Source: Longimicrobium sp. (GTDB lineage: Bacteria > Gemmatimonadota > Gemmatimonadetes > Longimicrobiales > Longimicrobiaceae). Taken from it: a stretch of 57,599 bases of DNA. The notes below the pieces were generated by a model. That model ran no database searches. It was not told the DNA's origin and saw only the letters and a list, made by a program, of their open reading frames with translations. Made by a program: the position numbers and the translations under genes. Positions 8,752 to 17,328 of this stretch are shown piece by piece; position 1 is the first letter of the stretch, and every line of letters starts with the position of its first letter. The DNA is taken from assembly GCA_036387335.1 (NCBI GenBank), contig DASVTZ010000181.1, positions 1-57,599 of the forward strand, read 5' to 3'.

Positions 8752-9274
8752 CGGCACAAGAGCGTACAGCGGGGAGAGGACCGCTCGACGGGCCCTTGCC
8801 CTGCGGGGCTCGCGCACTTTGAACCATTCGCGTACACCGCGTTTGGCGGGGGATGTCGGTCAGCGCCCATGTTCTCAAGCTTCGTCGCTCGGCGGCGTCC
8901 CGGTGGGAAGAAGACGCTGGTGGAGATAGCGCGCACTCGGGGAAAAGAAACCCGGGAGCGCGCAGATGCCGCTGAGGCACTTGCCAAGGGACTCAGAGGC
9001 TGGCAGTTGTCTGCCGCCGGTGCAGCGGCTGACAATCGGCTGCACGGGATACGCGCCCATCCGTGCATTCGCCGGACGAGCGACTGCCGTGGCACCGCAC
9101 TCCTAACCCTTGCTCGGTTAAGCCGTTGTGCGCAGGTATCGCGTTGCCTACTTCTCTCCACGCAAGTACTGCGTAGCGAAGATCTCAGACGCTGCGATTG
9201 AATAAAGAAACGGCCGTTGCCGAGTTCCGAGTCCTGCGAGACAAATATGCGAGGCGACTAAAGTTGTTGGTTGC
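8752..9274. other. intergenic region with the first attC-like site
   Basis: No well-supported gene is seen. A frame from ATG 8869 is open up to and through the attC-like site at 9026-9125 and could be a short cassette gene, but it has no ribosome-binding site and no recognisable family. Base composition drops sharply to the right of about 9.1 kb. Confidence 0.4.
9026..9125 (+). repeat. attC-like site 1 (degenerate stem)
   Basis: The left end GGCTGACAATCGGCTGCA and right end CCTAACCCTTG...GGTTAAGCCG match the other sites in the window. The central stem (GGGATACGCG against CACCGCACTCC) pairs poorly. Confidence 0.6.
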
Positions 9275-10423
9275 TCAAATAGTGAGCTTGCAATCTGGAC
9301 GGACCCGTGCGAGATAATCGCGAATATGCCCAATTAGCAGTTTCAGATCTGTGCAGTATACGGACGGTTGGGCAAAGCCCAAGCTAGAACTATACCTATT
9401 GATAGGGCTTCCACCCCCACAGACTGGAAAGTATTCGCAGCGGATACATTCTTCACACGCCCCGCTGCCTTTATCGCGGAACGATCTTGCTAATGGAAGT
9501 TGTTCAACGCTGCGCACTGGGGAATCGAAGACGCTCATCCCGGTCCTGCTGGCGCCCTCGAAAGTAGTCTTCAGCGCGTCAGCAATGTGGTAAGAGCCGT
9601 CCGTTTCAATCGCGAGTGCACCCACGGTGTGGGCGCCAAATTGATCTGTACCCCGCTGCCCCCCAAGAAGGAGGTCGATTAGCAGTAAAAACGTTCTAAT
9701 GTATATTGAGCCTTCACGCTCGCTCCACGCATTAAACAGTTTAATTAACCACGTTCCTGTCTCGCCAGCTTGAATACCAGAATTGCCCATCGTGTCATGG
9801 TTTAGTTCGGGAAGCAAGAAGTCGCCCCGTTCGACGCCGAGTGATTCAATCGCGTCCAGTATCTCGGTGGGGTTAGTTCGGGGATTAATTACAGACAGAA
9901 TGCTTCCAACCAACTCCGGCGCGCTGTTCCGCATAAGATTCAGCCCCTGAACAACCTTGTCGTAGCTTCCCTCCCCGCTATGCAAAACACGAATGCGGTC
10001 GTGAGTTTCACGCGTTCCATCCACGCTGAACCCAACCCCTACATTATATTTTTGAAGGATGGAGATTTTGTCAGATGTCAACAAAGTCCCGTTCGTTTGC
10101 AGCGCAAAACCCACATGGCGACTCTTAACACTTCGCGATATCTCGCCAAAAAAGAAATCAAGGTCCGGATGCAATAGCGGTTCACCCCCATGTGCAATTA
10201 CCAATAGACTTTGCGAGCGCATAGTGCGGGCATGTTCCTCCAACCGGTACGCGACGGCGCGGATCGTGTCGCGGGAGATGAGCTTCGGTTGCTGCCGCCA
10301 TGATTGATCCGCGTGTTGATACATATAGCAATATGAGCATGCGAGATTGCAGCGGCTCGCAACCTTGATTACGAAGATTTCGGTCCACCCTGGATCTTCA
10401 AGTCTGTCGCATGCCTGATCCAT
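9275..10423 (-). CDS. radical SAM/SPASM peptide maturase, FxsB-like
   Basis: This 382-residue radical SAM enzyme has the cluster motif CNLACSYC (C25, C29, C32) in the context RCNLACSYCYMYQHADQSW. That context is close to FxsB-type maturases, which make three-residue cyclophanes in peptides. The SAM-binding HGGEPLLHPDL and LQTNGTLL blocks follow, and a C-terminal SPASM region has clustered cysteines (CEECIRCEYFPVCGG and a later C) for auxiliary Fe-S clusters. It lies 113 bp downstream of a 65-codon candidate precursor gene on the same strand. GC content is clearly lower than in the cyanophycin operon, suggesting transfer. Product and target are inferred, not shown. Confidence 0.85.
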   Translation of the reverse strand: MDQACDRLEDPGWTEIFVIKVASRCNLACSYCYMYQHADQSWRQQPKLISRDTIRAVAYRLEEHARTMRSQSLLVIAHGGEPLLHPDLDFFFGEISRSVKSRHVGFALQTNGTLLTSDKISILQKYNVGVGFSVDGTRETHDRIRVLHSGEGSYDKVVQGLNLMRNSAPELVGSILSVINPRTNPTEILDAIESLGVERGDFLLPELNHDTMGNSGIQAGETGTWLIKLFNAWSEREGSIYIRTFLLLIDLLLGGQRGTDQFGAHTVGALAIETDGSYHIADALKTTFEGASRTGMSVFDSPVRSVEQLPLARSFRDKGSGACEECIRCEYFPVCGGGSPINRYSSSLGFAQPSVYCTDLKLLIGHIRDYLARVRPDCKLTI

Positions 10424-10484
10424 TTTAGCTCAATCGACTTAGATACGAGGTGAGGCTAGTGACGCGAGAGTAAACAGAAATGCT

Positions 10485-10510
10485 CAGGCGCATCCGGTCT
10501 GAGGCGCCTG
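10485..10510 (-). terminator. hairpin between precursor gene and maturase
   Basis: CAGGCGC at 10485-10491 pairs with GCGCCTG at 10504-10510. It sits in the 113-bp gap between the candidate precursor and the radical SAM gene. It could be an attenuator or mRNA-processing hairpin that lowers maturase expression relative to precursor. Confidence 0.4.
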
Positions 10511-10536
10511 TTCGGTTAGCCTCCGTGATGATGGGG

Positions 10537-10734
10537 TCAGCGACGGCGGTCTGCCTTCCCCCACGCCTTCCAAGCTTCGAACGCCGATCTTGAATCCGTA
10601 CAGCCGGCAGCAAACGCGGCAAGGGCTTCGCGCACATGTAAATTAACGACTCTGTCCATGCGCGAACTCGCACGGTCATCGAAGAATGGCCCAGGACCGG
10701 GGACATCGATGTCTGTTGAGTTTGGACCAGTCAT
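10537..10734 (-). CDS. candidate RiPP precursor peptide (65 aa)
   Basis: This short gene lies immediately upstream of the radical SAM maturase on the same strand, with a Shine-Dalgarno GGAG six bases before its ATG. The 65-residue product has an acidic, Pro/Gly-rich N-terminal part (TDIDVPGPGPFFDD) and an alpha-helical middle (LHVREALAAFAAG). It ends in AFEAWKAWGKADRRR, which contains three consecutive aromatic-x-x triplets: FEA, WKA, WGK. Such triplets are the substrates of cyclophane-forming radical SAM enzymes, and W-x-K is the carbon-carbon link motif in darobactin. The RRR tail could be a follower or cleavage signal. I know of no named family for it; the role is inferred from context and the C-terminal motif. 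Confidence 0.65.
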   Translation of the reverse strand: MTGPNSTDIDVPGPGPFFDDRASSRMDRVVNLHVREALAAFAAGCTDSRSAFEAWKAWGKADRRR

Positions 10735-10758
10735 TTAGGTCTCCAAAAGGTTTCGGGC

Positions 10759-11520
10759 TTATTCCTCACTCAGCATCTCGCTGGGGGAGATGAGTTCCAG
10801 AGTGGGGTACAAGGCTTCCCTCTGCACGACGTGCTCCGGGAGTGTGGCTAGAAACGGAAGAGCCTTAACATACCGATCTCCCATAGTATCTACAACTCGT
10901 ATCGAGAATGCAAGATATTTGATGAAAATGAGAGCTTCAGGCGCGAAGGCAGCGAATTCAAACCCCTCAGTCGGCTGCTTAACGATTCCCAAGGGGGTAC
11001 CAGGTGTTATATGCTCTAGGTGAAAATCTAGGTTGCCCCGCAACCGGCATCTACCGAGGAGCGATATCACGTCTTGCAGAGATCCATCAATGATCTCGCC
11101 GTCACCCATCGCGCTGTGTACTTGTAACGAATACCAAATGCCATCGACGTAGGCCAAGCCTGGCCCAACATTGGCTATGTGGACACACCACGCGGACTTA
11201 TCCAGCACACGGCTCCGACATTGTTCCGAAGAGAACAGTAGATTCGGGCGGAGTGCCCTAGCATATTGTTCCCTAGCAATAATTAAGCTGGTGAAGAGTC
11301 CGCATAACGCCGCAGTGGGACCCACTCCGAGAAACGTTAGACACCAAGGCCATTCAGTCCCAGAAACATTAATGCGCACTACCTCCCAGATCAGCAACAG
11401 CAACAAAATACATAATGCACACATCGGGGCTAGGGAGAACCGCCAGTTCCGGCTTACGCGGCGCTGGCGAGATAGTGTCGCGATCTCGTCGGGGTGTGCT
11501 TTCAAGTTTGAACCCAACAT
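10759..11520 (-). CDS. two-TM protein of unknown function, upstream of the RiPP genes
   Basis: This 253-residue protein is not recognised. It has two membrane segments near residues 30-50 (APMCALCILLLLLIWEVV) and 60-85 (GVGPTAALCGLFTSLII), followed by a soluble domain of about 165 residues. It ends 24 bp before the candidate precursor start, so the three minus-strand genes may form one transcript. The frame is open 91 codons further upstream, but ATG 11520 directly precedes the first conserved-looking segment. An accessory, export or immunity role is possible but unproven. Confidence 0.6.
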   Translation of the reverse strand: MLGSNLKAHPDEIATLSRQRRVSRNWRFSLAPMCALCILLLLLIWEVVRINVSGTEWPWCLTFLGVGPTAALCGLFTSLIIAREQYARALRPNLLFSSEQCRSRVLDKSAWCVHIANVGPGLAYVDGIWYSLQVHSAMGDGEIIDGSLQDVISLLGRCRLRGNLDFHLEHITPGTPLGIVKQPTEGFEFAAFAPEALIFIKYLAFSIRVVDTMGDRYVKALPFLATLPEHVVQREALYPTLELISPSEMLSEE

Positions 11521-12082
11521 CTTCGAGATTCTTGCGGGTATTTGCCTTAATGTATGCCTAGATTCTGCCTGATTGCAAGATTGCCGTAGTTGGCTCGGGT
11601 CGGTTAATCGGTTGCGGAGCCGGACACAGGAGTAGAGGACACCAGCCGTTCCGGGTGTTCGGGCACTAGCCTCTAGCGCCCGATGGCTAGCAGAAGGGCA
11701 TCTCCACGCCGGAACAAAGCGGCTGAAAGCAGACGCGTCCTTCCTATGAGGCGCCGTGGGCGTGTCGTACCTTGGTCCCAAAGGGGCAGACATCGCTGGC
11801 TACACGGGTGTGCCGCGAAGCTCTGAGTGTTTACTGGGCTGCGGCGTTTCCACGAAACATTGTGGCCGGCGCAGCAGTGGTGGCGGGGTGCCAATAACCC
11901 AATATAGCCCCACGCGTGCAAACCCGGACCCCGCCCACTTAGGAAGTCGTTAGGCAGGTGTCCGGTATCGGCGTAGGGGGCCTTTTAGGTTCAGGTAATC
12001 TTAGTTCTCTTGCGCGCATTACTCGAGCGACCCATAGTTTTATCGTCCTCAGACGGCTGCTCACTTCTCCCTGGAGCTGATC
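11521..12082. other. intergenic region between divergent blocks
   Basis: No gene is supported. A palindrome GTGGCGGGGT/ACCCCGCCCAC (about 11880-11936) followed by GTTAGGC (11949-11955) looks like a decayed attC-like site. The start of the minus-strand block and the promoter of the following plus-strand gene must lie in this stretch. Confidence 0.4.
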
Positions 12083-13357
12083 ATGTCGAAACCCCTCCCT
12101 CGTACGATTCTGCTCGGAGCGGCGCTGGCTACACTCGCGCCTAATCCAGGATCTGCACAAGCAATCCACCTGCCGCCTATGTACACCAATCCTATACCGG
12201 GCGGTACCCCATTGCTTACCTTTAGGAACATAGATCCCTCAGAGTTCCCCGCTGGGACCCAGATCGTCATCGATGATGACCGACTTGTACTTATGATTCC
12301 TAGTAAAGGAGACGAAGTCTATCCGCTCAGTAATACGACTCTCAATCAACTCGCCGACGCGATTCGAGCACGCCACCCTAACAAGATCGAAATCATTGTC
12401 GCTTATCCCTTCCGCCCTGCGACTAATCTAACGCCCAATCCCAAGCCAACTGCTATCACAGTACCGTTATCGGCAGCCACGCCAGGGCCTTATGTCGGTT
12501 TGGGGTTCGGCGTCGTTTTTGCAATGACCGATGCGGACGATGACTCCGAGGATGATGATGGCCTTCTCGGCCAGACTGGGTTCCAACTTGATTTGATAGG
12601 CTCGCACCAACTCTTAGGTCCTCGCAACAACAATAAGCCACTTTCCGGGTTCTTCGGTAATGACATCTATGCGCAGGTTCGTCTTGGCCTGAACTCAGAT
12701 CAGCGCCTGAACGTCGTCACTTCGCAGACAAATGTTGAAAATCCTGCCTCGGACCAGTTTGAAACTGCCATCGGCCAAGCCGACCAAGTCGCACTCACTG
12801 GTCAGCTAGAATTCGTCTGGCCCCTAAAGGGCCAGCCGGTAGAGGTTTCCATAGTACCTGAATATGGAGTTGCGTGGACGCAACTGGAGCCATTCGCGTT
12901 CCCCGCACTGCCCCGAGTTCTCGGTGGAGACCCGGAGCCCTCGGAAGGGTTTTTTGACGAGGACATCCGAAGGCCCGTGGTCCGCGCGCTCAATCAGACG
13001 CTTCCGCTCGGGGCCGGTGGTGTATCCGCGGTCTTCCGGTTCCGGCGCAGTGATCGGTTATCGTTTTATGTTGGTGGTGGGCCACTCTGGAAAGAAACGG
13101 TCGAACGCGGAATCCGCTATCAGCGTCGGCCACCCAACCAGGAGATCGCTCGGACTATTCTAAGCCCCGTGATCAGCACGCCCGTAAGTAAGTTTTGGCG
13201 GGCGCAATTCGGAGCGCGTATGGCAGGCACAGTCGACCTGCGGGTAGACGCTGTCGGACCTCTGAGTCGGGACATTGTACCTGGGGAGTCAAACCGCAAG
13301 AGCTTTCCCCCTATTCTGCGCCTGGTATTGGTGCGCAATTTTCCGATCACGCGCTGA
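12083..13357 (+). CDS. secreted protein, probable outer-membrane beta-barrel
   Basis: This 424-residue protein starts with a signal peptide (TILLGAALATLAPNPGSAQA). A proline-rich N-terminal domain (about 30-145) is followed by a Gly/aromatic-rich region with alternating short strands and acidic loops (TDADDDSEDDDG). The strands include VGLGFGVVFAM, GFQLDLIGSHQ, YAQVRLGLN, LSFYVGGG and LRLVLVRNF at the extreme C terminus, which fits an outer-membrane barrel. No named family is recognised. A GGAG ribosome-binding site precedes ATG 12083. Base composition is lower in GC than the flanks. Confidence 0.7.
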   Translation: MSKPLPRTILLGAALATLAPNPGSAQAIHLPPMYTNPIPGGTPLLTFRNIDPSEFPAGTQIVIDDDRLVLMIPSKGDEVYPLSNTTLNQLADAIRARHPNKIEIIVAYPFRPATNLTPNPKPTAITVPLSAATPGPYVGLGFGVVFAMTDADDDSEDDDGLLGQTGFQLDLIGSHQLLGPRNNNKPLSGFFGNDIYAQVRLGLNSDQRLNVVTSQTNVENPASDQFETAIGQADQVALTGQLEFVWPLKGQPVEVSIVPEYGVAWTQLEPFAFPALPRVLGGDPEPSEGFFDEDIRRPVVRALNQTLPLGAGGVSAVFRFRRSDRLSFYVGGGPLWKETVERGIRYQRRPPNQEIARTILSPVISTPVSKFWRAQFGARMAGTVDLRVDAVGPLSRDIVPGESNRKSFPPILRLVLVRNFPITR

Positions 13358-13359
13358 TC

Positions 13360-13650
13360 CTATGGAATACGGCTACTATCGTATCCCTGTCGCTTGCCGA
13401 CCAGCTTGCCGACTACGGTTTTTGCCCGCTCCCCGCGGCGGCTCACCGGCAGTTCGAAGCGTGCCCTGGCCCGGTCGATCTCCCGCTGCACCGCCTCCAG
13501 ATCCCGCGCGGCAACCTCCCGATGTCGAGGTTGTTGACCCAGCCCGGTGCTGAAGGCCATCTTCCACTTCGAGGCACCGAGCTCGAACGCGATGCAGAGC
13601 ACGAGATCGAGAACGGCAGTGACAGCGTTGGGGGTCGTTGCGGTTGCCAT
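13360..13650 (-). pseudogene. IS110-family transposase, N-terminal fragment
   Basis: The first about 60 residues (AFELGASKWKMAFSTGLGQ, then REVAARDLEAVQREIDRARARFELP) match the start of the IS110 DEDD transposase domain, including the first Asp/Glu-containing strand. A good ribosome-binding site (GGAGGAG) precedes the ATG. After RFELP the frame continues as unrelated sequence and stops, so the rest of the gene is deleted. It begins 69 bp left of an attC-like site. Confidence 0.75.
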
Positions 13651-13718
13651 GGGCTCCTCCTGGTTGAGTGATGACCTTCCACGGAGAGCTTAACCGCGGC
13701 GGCCCCCTCTTCCATAGG

Positions 13719-13818
13719 ATCTAACAATCGGCTGCAGGGGATGCGGGGCCTTGCATGCTTTCGGGCGGAGGTAAGTCTTGCGAGCGGCCCCGCACCCCTA
13801 ACCCTTGTGTCGTTAGGC
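13719..13818 (+). repeat. attC-like site 2 (best-formed)
   Basis: Left box ATCTAAC (13719-13725) and right box GTTAGGC (13812-13818) frame a stem in which GGGGATGCGGGGCC pairs with GGCCCCGCACCCC, leaving one bulged A on the left arm. The unpaired spacer TCGGCTGCA / TAACCCTTGTGTC and the variable central loop match the attC layout (R''-L''-L'-R'). Confidence 0.85.
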
Positions 13819-13948
13819 CGCTCGGCAAGCATCGCGGCAGCCGCAGGTGAATCGTCTTCACGAGTCTTGGTTGGGACTTGGGGGCCGTAGACGCTTTCGC
13901 GCGACGCACGCGCCCCACACCGGCCTCGCACGCTCACGCTTGGTGCTT

Positions 13949-14653
13949 ATGAATCCGTCGCAGTGGTTGCTTCGCGGACGCCAATTGTTCGGCTTCCTTG
14001 TCCCTGGCGCGGTTTGGGTGCTTTCGGGCGTATTACTCATGAACTTCCCTTCTGACCCAGTAGAACTCATCTCAGAGATGCGGCCAAGCTGGGTTGAAGC
14101 GACGGCCTTCTTTGGGTTGAGCTACGTTGCCGGATTCGCCATGCGAGAATTCTCATCGAGGTTCGCGGAGTGGACGAGCAAGGCGTTCGCGTGGCTTACT
14201 GATGCTTCATTGATCCGACGGACCGAGGATCTCGAAAAACGAGTACTCCAGATCGTTGATCATCGTTACGGAACGATCGCTGAGTACGTCGGCCCGAGCA
14301 GTGACCGAGTCTTCGGGTTCTGCAAGCGGATTTTGCGGGGTTCAGCGCCAGAATTGTATCGACATCTAGATATCTACGAAGAAGAGATCAATCTACTTGG
14401 GTTGATACCTCTCCCTATGATTGTCTTCTGCGTTGCGTGGCTCGCGAGTTGGTACTACGGCTTGCGGCCCGGTTTTGAAAAATGCAGTGTGTGTCTCATG
14501 GTCGCGCTCACGATACCCGCTACTGCTATCTTCTGCCTCGCTCAGTTCCGCCCACTTCGCCAAGCAGAGCGCAAAGAGGTGTTTGAAAGCTTTATTGCAT
14601 TCCACTTCGAACAGACGGTTGCGTCAATGCTTGCGAAGTCCCGGGTGTTCTAG
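13949..14653 (+). CDS. four-TM membrane protein, cassette gene
   Basis: This 234-residue protein has four likely membrane segments: FLVPGAVWVLSGVLLM near residue 20, AFFGLSYVAGFAM near 55, GLIPLPMIVFCVAWLASWYYG near 155 and LMVALTIPATAIFCLA near 190. A cytoplasmic loop of about 85 residues lies between the second and third. It is not assigned to a family. It sits between attC-like sites 2 and 3 on the plus strand, as expected for an integron cassette. An in-frame extension to 13847 is possible, but ATG 13949 begins the hydrophobic protein cleanly. Confidence 0.7.
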   Translation: MNPSQWLLRGRQLFGFLVPGAVWVLSGVLLMNFPSDPVELISEMRPSWVEATAFFGLSYVAGFAMREFSSRFAEWTSKAFAWLTDASLIRRTEDLEKRVLQIVDHRYGTIAEYVGPSSDRVFGFCKRILRGSAPELYRHLDIYEEEINLLGLIPLPMIVFCVAWLASWYYGLRPGFEKCSVCLMVALTIPATAIFCLAQFRPLRQAERKEVFESFIAFHFEQTVASMLAKSRVF

Positions 14654-14704
14654 GCCAGGTGGCTGCGACCGCGGAGACGAGCTATAAGAGGGCGTCGGTG
14701 GCGC

Positions 14705-14806
14705 GGCCTAAAAATCGGCTGCGCGGATGCGGGGCCGTGCCTGCTTTCAGCCGAGGAAAGTCTTGCGCGTCAGCCCCGCAACCCTGACCCTCGTGTTGTT
14801 TGACGG
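14705..14806 (+). repeat. attC-like site 3
   Basis: Left box GCCTAAA at 14706 and right box GTTTGAC ending at 14804 enclose the stem GCGGATGCGGGG / CCCCGCAACC with the same bulged A. The internal sequence GAAAGTCTTGCGCG is shared with sites 6, 7 and 10. Confidence 0.8.
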
Positions 14807-14824
14807 CTTACTTCCACGAACATC

Positions 14825-15229
14825 ATGACTCCGATGGCTACTTCGGCGACGCGGCCGCAGCTGACGTCCCTCGCGCCCCAGTTTTTGGTGGATGACCTGG
14901 CGCGCTCGATGGCGTACTACCAGAAGCTCGGCTTCGCGTTCGGCGAGCCGTGGAACGGGTTCTACGCGATCGGGGAGCTGGACGGGCTGGAGCTGCACCT
15001 GAAGCAGGCGAAGAAGTATGACGCGGAGCGCCGCCACCGGCGTGAGCACGAGCACCTGGACGCCGCGGCGGGTGTGGCTGGCATCGAGGCGTTCTACGCG
15101 CGCTGTGTCGCGAACGAAGTGACGGTACTCCGGCCGCTGGCTGCGACGGCGTGGGGCACGAAGGACTTCTACGTCGAGGATCCAGATGGATACGTGATCG
15201 CGTTCGGGGGTCGGCCCGCCGAAGGGTGA
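14825..15229 (+). CDS. VOC-family (glyoxalase/bleomycin-resistance-like) protein
   Basis: This 134-residue protein has one VOC module pair. It opens with APQFLVDDLARSMAYYQKLGF and closes with DFYVEDPDGYVIAFG, where the Glu/Asp of the last strand is typical of metal-binding VOC proteins. It may bind or detoxify a small molecule, or act as an immunity-type binding protein; the substrate cannot be told. It starts 19 bp after attC-like site 3, so it is the gene of the next cassette. Confidence 0.85.
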   Translation: MTPMATSATRPQLTSLAPQFLVDDLARSMAYYQKLGFAFGEPWNGFYAIGELDGLELHLKQAKKYDAERRHRREHEHLDAAAGVAGIEAFYARCVANEVTVLRPLAATAWGTKDFYVEDPDGYVIAFGGRPAEG

Positions 15230-15386
15230 CCGGAGCGCCGGACGCGCCCGGCCGCCATCTAACGCGCGCAGCGTCCCAACCGAGGGCATAGCTCCAGCCC
15301 CGCGCGCTTGCAGCTTCGCTCGAGCGTCAGGACTCCCCGCCCGCATCCACCAGTCTCCACCATCCGGTGCTACATCGCGAAGGTGC

Positions 15387-16985
15387 GTGCCTGGAATCTC
15401 GTTATCTTCTCACTTCAGCGACGAATTGTCCCTGCTCGATCCCGCCGCCCTTCTCGCTACTCGCGCTAGATTGCCTACCGGTGCATCCAGGGCATTGCTT
15501 CGGCGTGCCGTCCGAAGCGACACGACGACCGATCTCACGCTGACCCGCTCCGCGTCTGGCCGCGAGCTCCTGCGTCTCGAGATCACCGCACCCGTGCAGG
15601 TAGTCCTTGCAGTCGCGGCGGGTGCGTTGCTGAGCGCCGGTTACGCCCTTCATCCGGTGTGGTGGGCACCGTGGTTCGCACCTGTCCCGTTGCTCATGGC
15701 AGCCTCGGGTTCGCGCCTCTCGGCGCGTTCTATCGGCGCCATTGCCGGGGCGGTGGCGATGACGAGCCTGTTGTCCTACTACGTTGAGTTGATTGGCTGG
15801 CCGGGCACACTGCTGACCACCGTCCTCCGAGCAGCCTCGTGGATGCTCGCGATCCGGTTGACGGTCGTAGCCGCCCGGTATCTATCGCTGGCGGGAGCAG
15901 TGTTCGTTCTCCCGGCCACCATCGCAGCCTGCGAGCTGATGGCGCTGCAACTGTCGCCGCACGGCGCGGCAGGGAGCCTGGCGTACAGTCAGATGGACGT
16001 GCCGGGAGTGGTTCAGATCGCGGCGCTCGGCGGGGTGTGTGCGGTGGTCTTCCTTGTGTTGCTCCCGGGTTCGCTGGTGGGCCTTTGCCTCTCCAGGCGC
16101 TTCCCTCGCGCGGAGCATCGTTCGGCGGGCGCTCTGGTAAGCGTGATCATCCTTGCCATCGCGCTATTCTCCGTTGCGCGGCTCCGTACCCCGCATTCGG
16201 GAAACACCGTGCCGGTCACTCTCATCTCGACGAACCAGTTCGATCGTGTCCGGGCTGATTGGGAGGATGTGTGGAGGACGTACCGCCCGGCAGTCATCGG
16301 GTCTGCCACGTCCGGCGGGCTCGTGGTGCTGCCCGAGAAACTCGTCCTGCTCGATCAGGAGGATGCGGCCCGTGCCGCCCAGGACGTCATCGAGGCAGCC
16401 CGCGTGACCGGCGCCGCGATCATCGTGGGTGTCGAGACTCGCGACCGCAGAGTCTACCATAATCGCGCGTTGCTGGCGGCGCCGGATGGGCACGCTACGT
16501 GGTATGACAAGCAACGGCTCGTTCCCGGGTGGGAAGATCGCGATACCCCCGGCGAGTCACCGGTTTTTCTTGGGGTGATGGATACGCGGGTGGGCATTGC
16601 CATCTGCAAAGACATGCACATCCCGGCGATTGGTCGACAGTACGCGGGAAATGCGGCGATCATGGTCGTACCGGCCTACGACTTTGGCCGGGATGGGTGG
16701 ATGGGGGCACGAATGACCGCAATGCGAACCGTAGAGAACGGCTACGCAGTCGCGCGCAGCGCGCGGAACGGACTGGTGAGCGCGTACGATCGAACGGGTC
16801 GCGTGCTCGTTGAGTTTCCGGTGGGCGATAGCATCACGGTTGCGACGACGACGCTCCCAGCCGATGGATCATCCACCCTCTATGGGCGTGTGGGGAACGT
16901 GTTCGGGTGGCTCTGCTTGGGTGGAACCGTGGTGCTGTGGATCTGGCTCTCGCTGGCCCAGCGACGGGAGAACAGCCGCGGTTAA
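15387..16985 (+). CDS. membrane carbon-nitrogen hydrolase, Lnt-like
   Basis: This 532-residue protein has six to seven TM segments (about residues 70-255) followed by a periplasmic nitrilase-fold domain, the architecture of apolipoprotein N-acyltransferase. The Glu-Lys-Cys catalytic triad is visible: E317 in VLPEKLVLL, K375 in WYDKQRLVPGWE and C407 in IAICKDMH. One further TM (VFGWLCLGGTVVLWIWLSLAQ) ends the protein. Sequence outside the triad is divergent, so it may be a paralogue acting on another amide rather than the housekeeping Lnt. The start is GTG 15387; no strong ribosome-binding site is seen. Confidence 0.75.
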   Translation: MPGISLSSHFSDELSLLDPAALLATRARLPTGASRALLRRAVRSDTTTDLTLTRSASGRELLRLEITAPVQVVLAVAAGALLSAGYALHPVWWAPWFAPVPLLMAASGSRLSARSIGAIAGAVAMTSLLSYYVELIGWPGTLLTTVLRAASWMLAIRLTVVAARYLSLAGAVFVLPATIAACELMALQLSPHGAAGSLAYSQMDVPGVVQIAALGGVCAVVFLVLLPGSLVGLCLSRRFPRAEHRSAGALVSVIILAIALFSVARLRTPHSGNTVPVTLISTNQFDRVRADWEDVWRTYRPAVIGSATSGGLVVLPEKLVLLDQEDAARAAQDVIEAARVTGAAIIVGVETRDRRVYHNRALLAAPDGHATWYDKQRLVPGWEDRDTPGESPVFLGVMDTRVGIAICKDMHIPAIGRQYAGNAAIMVVPAYDFGRDGWMGARMTAMRTVENGYAVARSARNGLVSAYDRTGRVLVEFPVGDSITVATTTLPADGSSTLYGRVGNVFGWLCLGGTVVLWIWLSLAQRRENSRG

Positions 16986-17328
16986 CGAACGGTGAAGCGT
17001 TCATTCGTCGTGCATCCGGCTCGACGATGTGGCCGATGTATCTGCCGCGCTCAGCCCTGCTCTGCACCGCCACATTGCGAGCCACTTCCTCTCAGGCGCC
17101 GGGGCTCGGGTGCCCCTCGGTCCACCTTCTATCCGTGTCAGCTCAAAGGCCGATCACCTCATGCGCGTAGTTGCCCGTTGGGCGAGTCCAAGGGAAGCGC
17201 GGAGCGAGGTACCCCATCTAACAACAGTCGGCCATCCGAGCCCAACCGGCAGCAGCGAGGGCCCTCGCACCCGCGCGTGCGCTGCCACGCAGCCCCTACC
17301 TGCTCACGAAGCCTGAGCGTGCCCACCT
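16986..17328. other. intergenic region without recognised gene
   Basis: No gene is supported. ATCTAACAACAGTCGGCC near 17217 resembles the left end of an attC-like site, but no right half was found. Confidence 0.4.

Noticed and set aside
15250-15290. Further attC-like sites at about 15257, 17217, 25606-25632 and 11877-11955
   Set aside because: Each shows only one box or a weak stem, so I mention them as possible remnants but do not count them.
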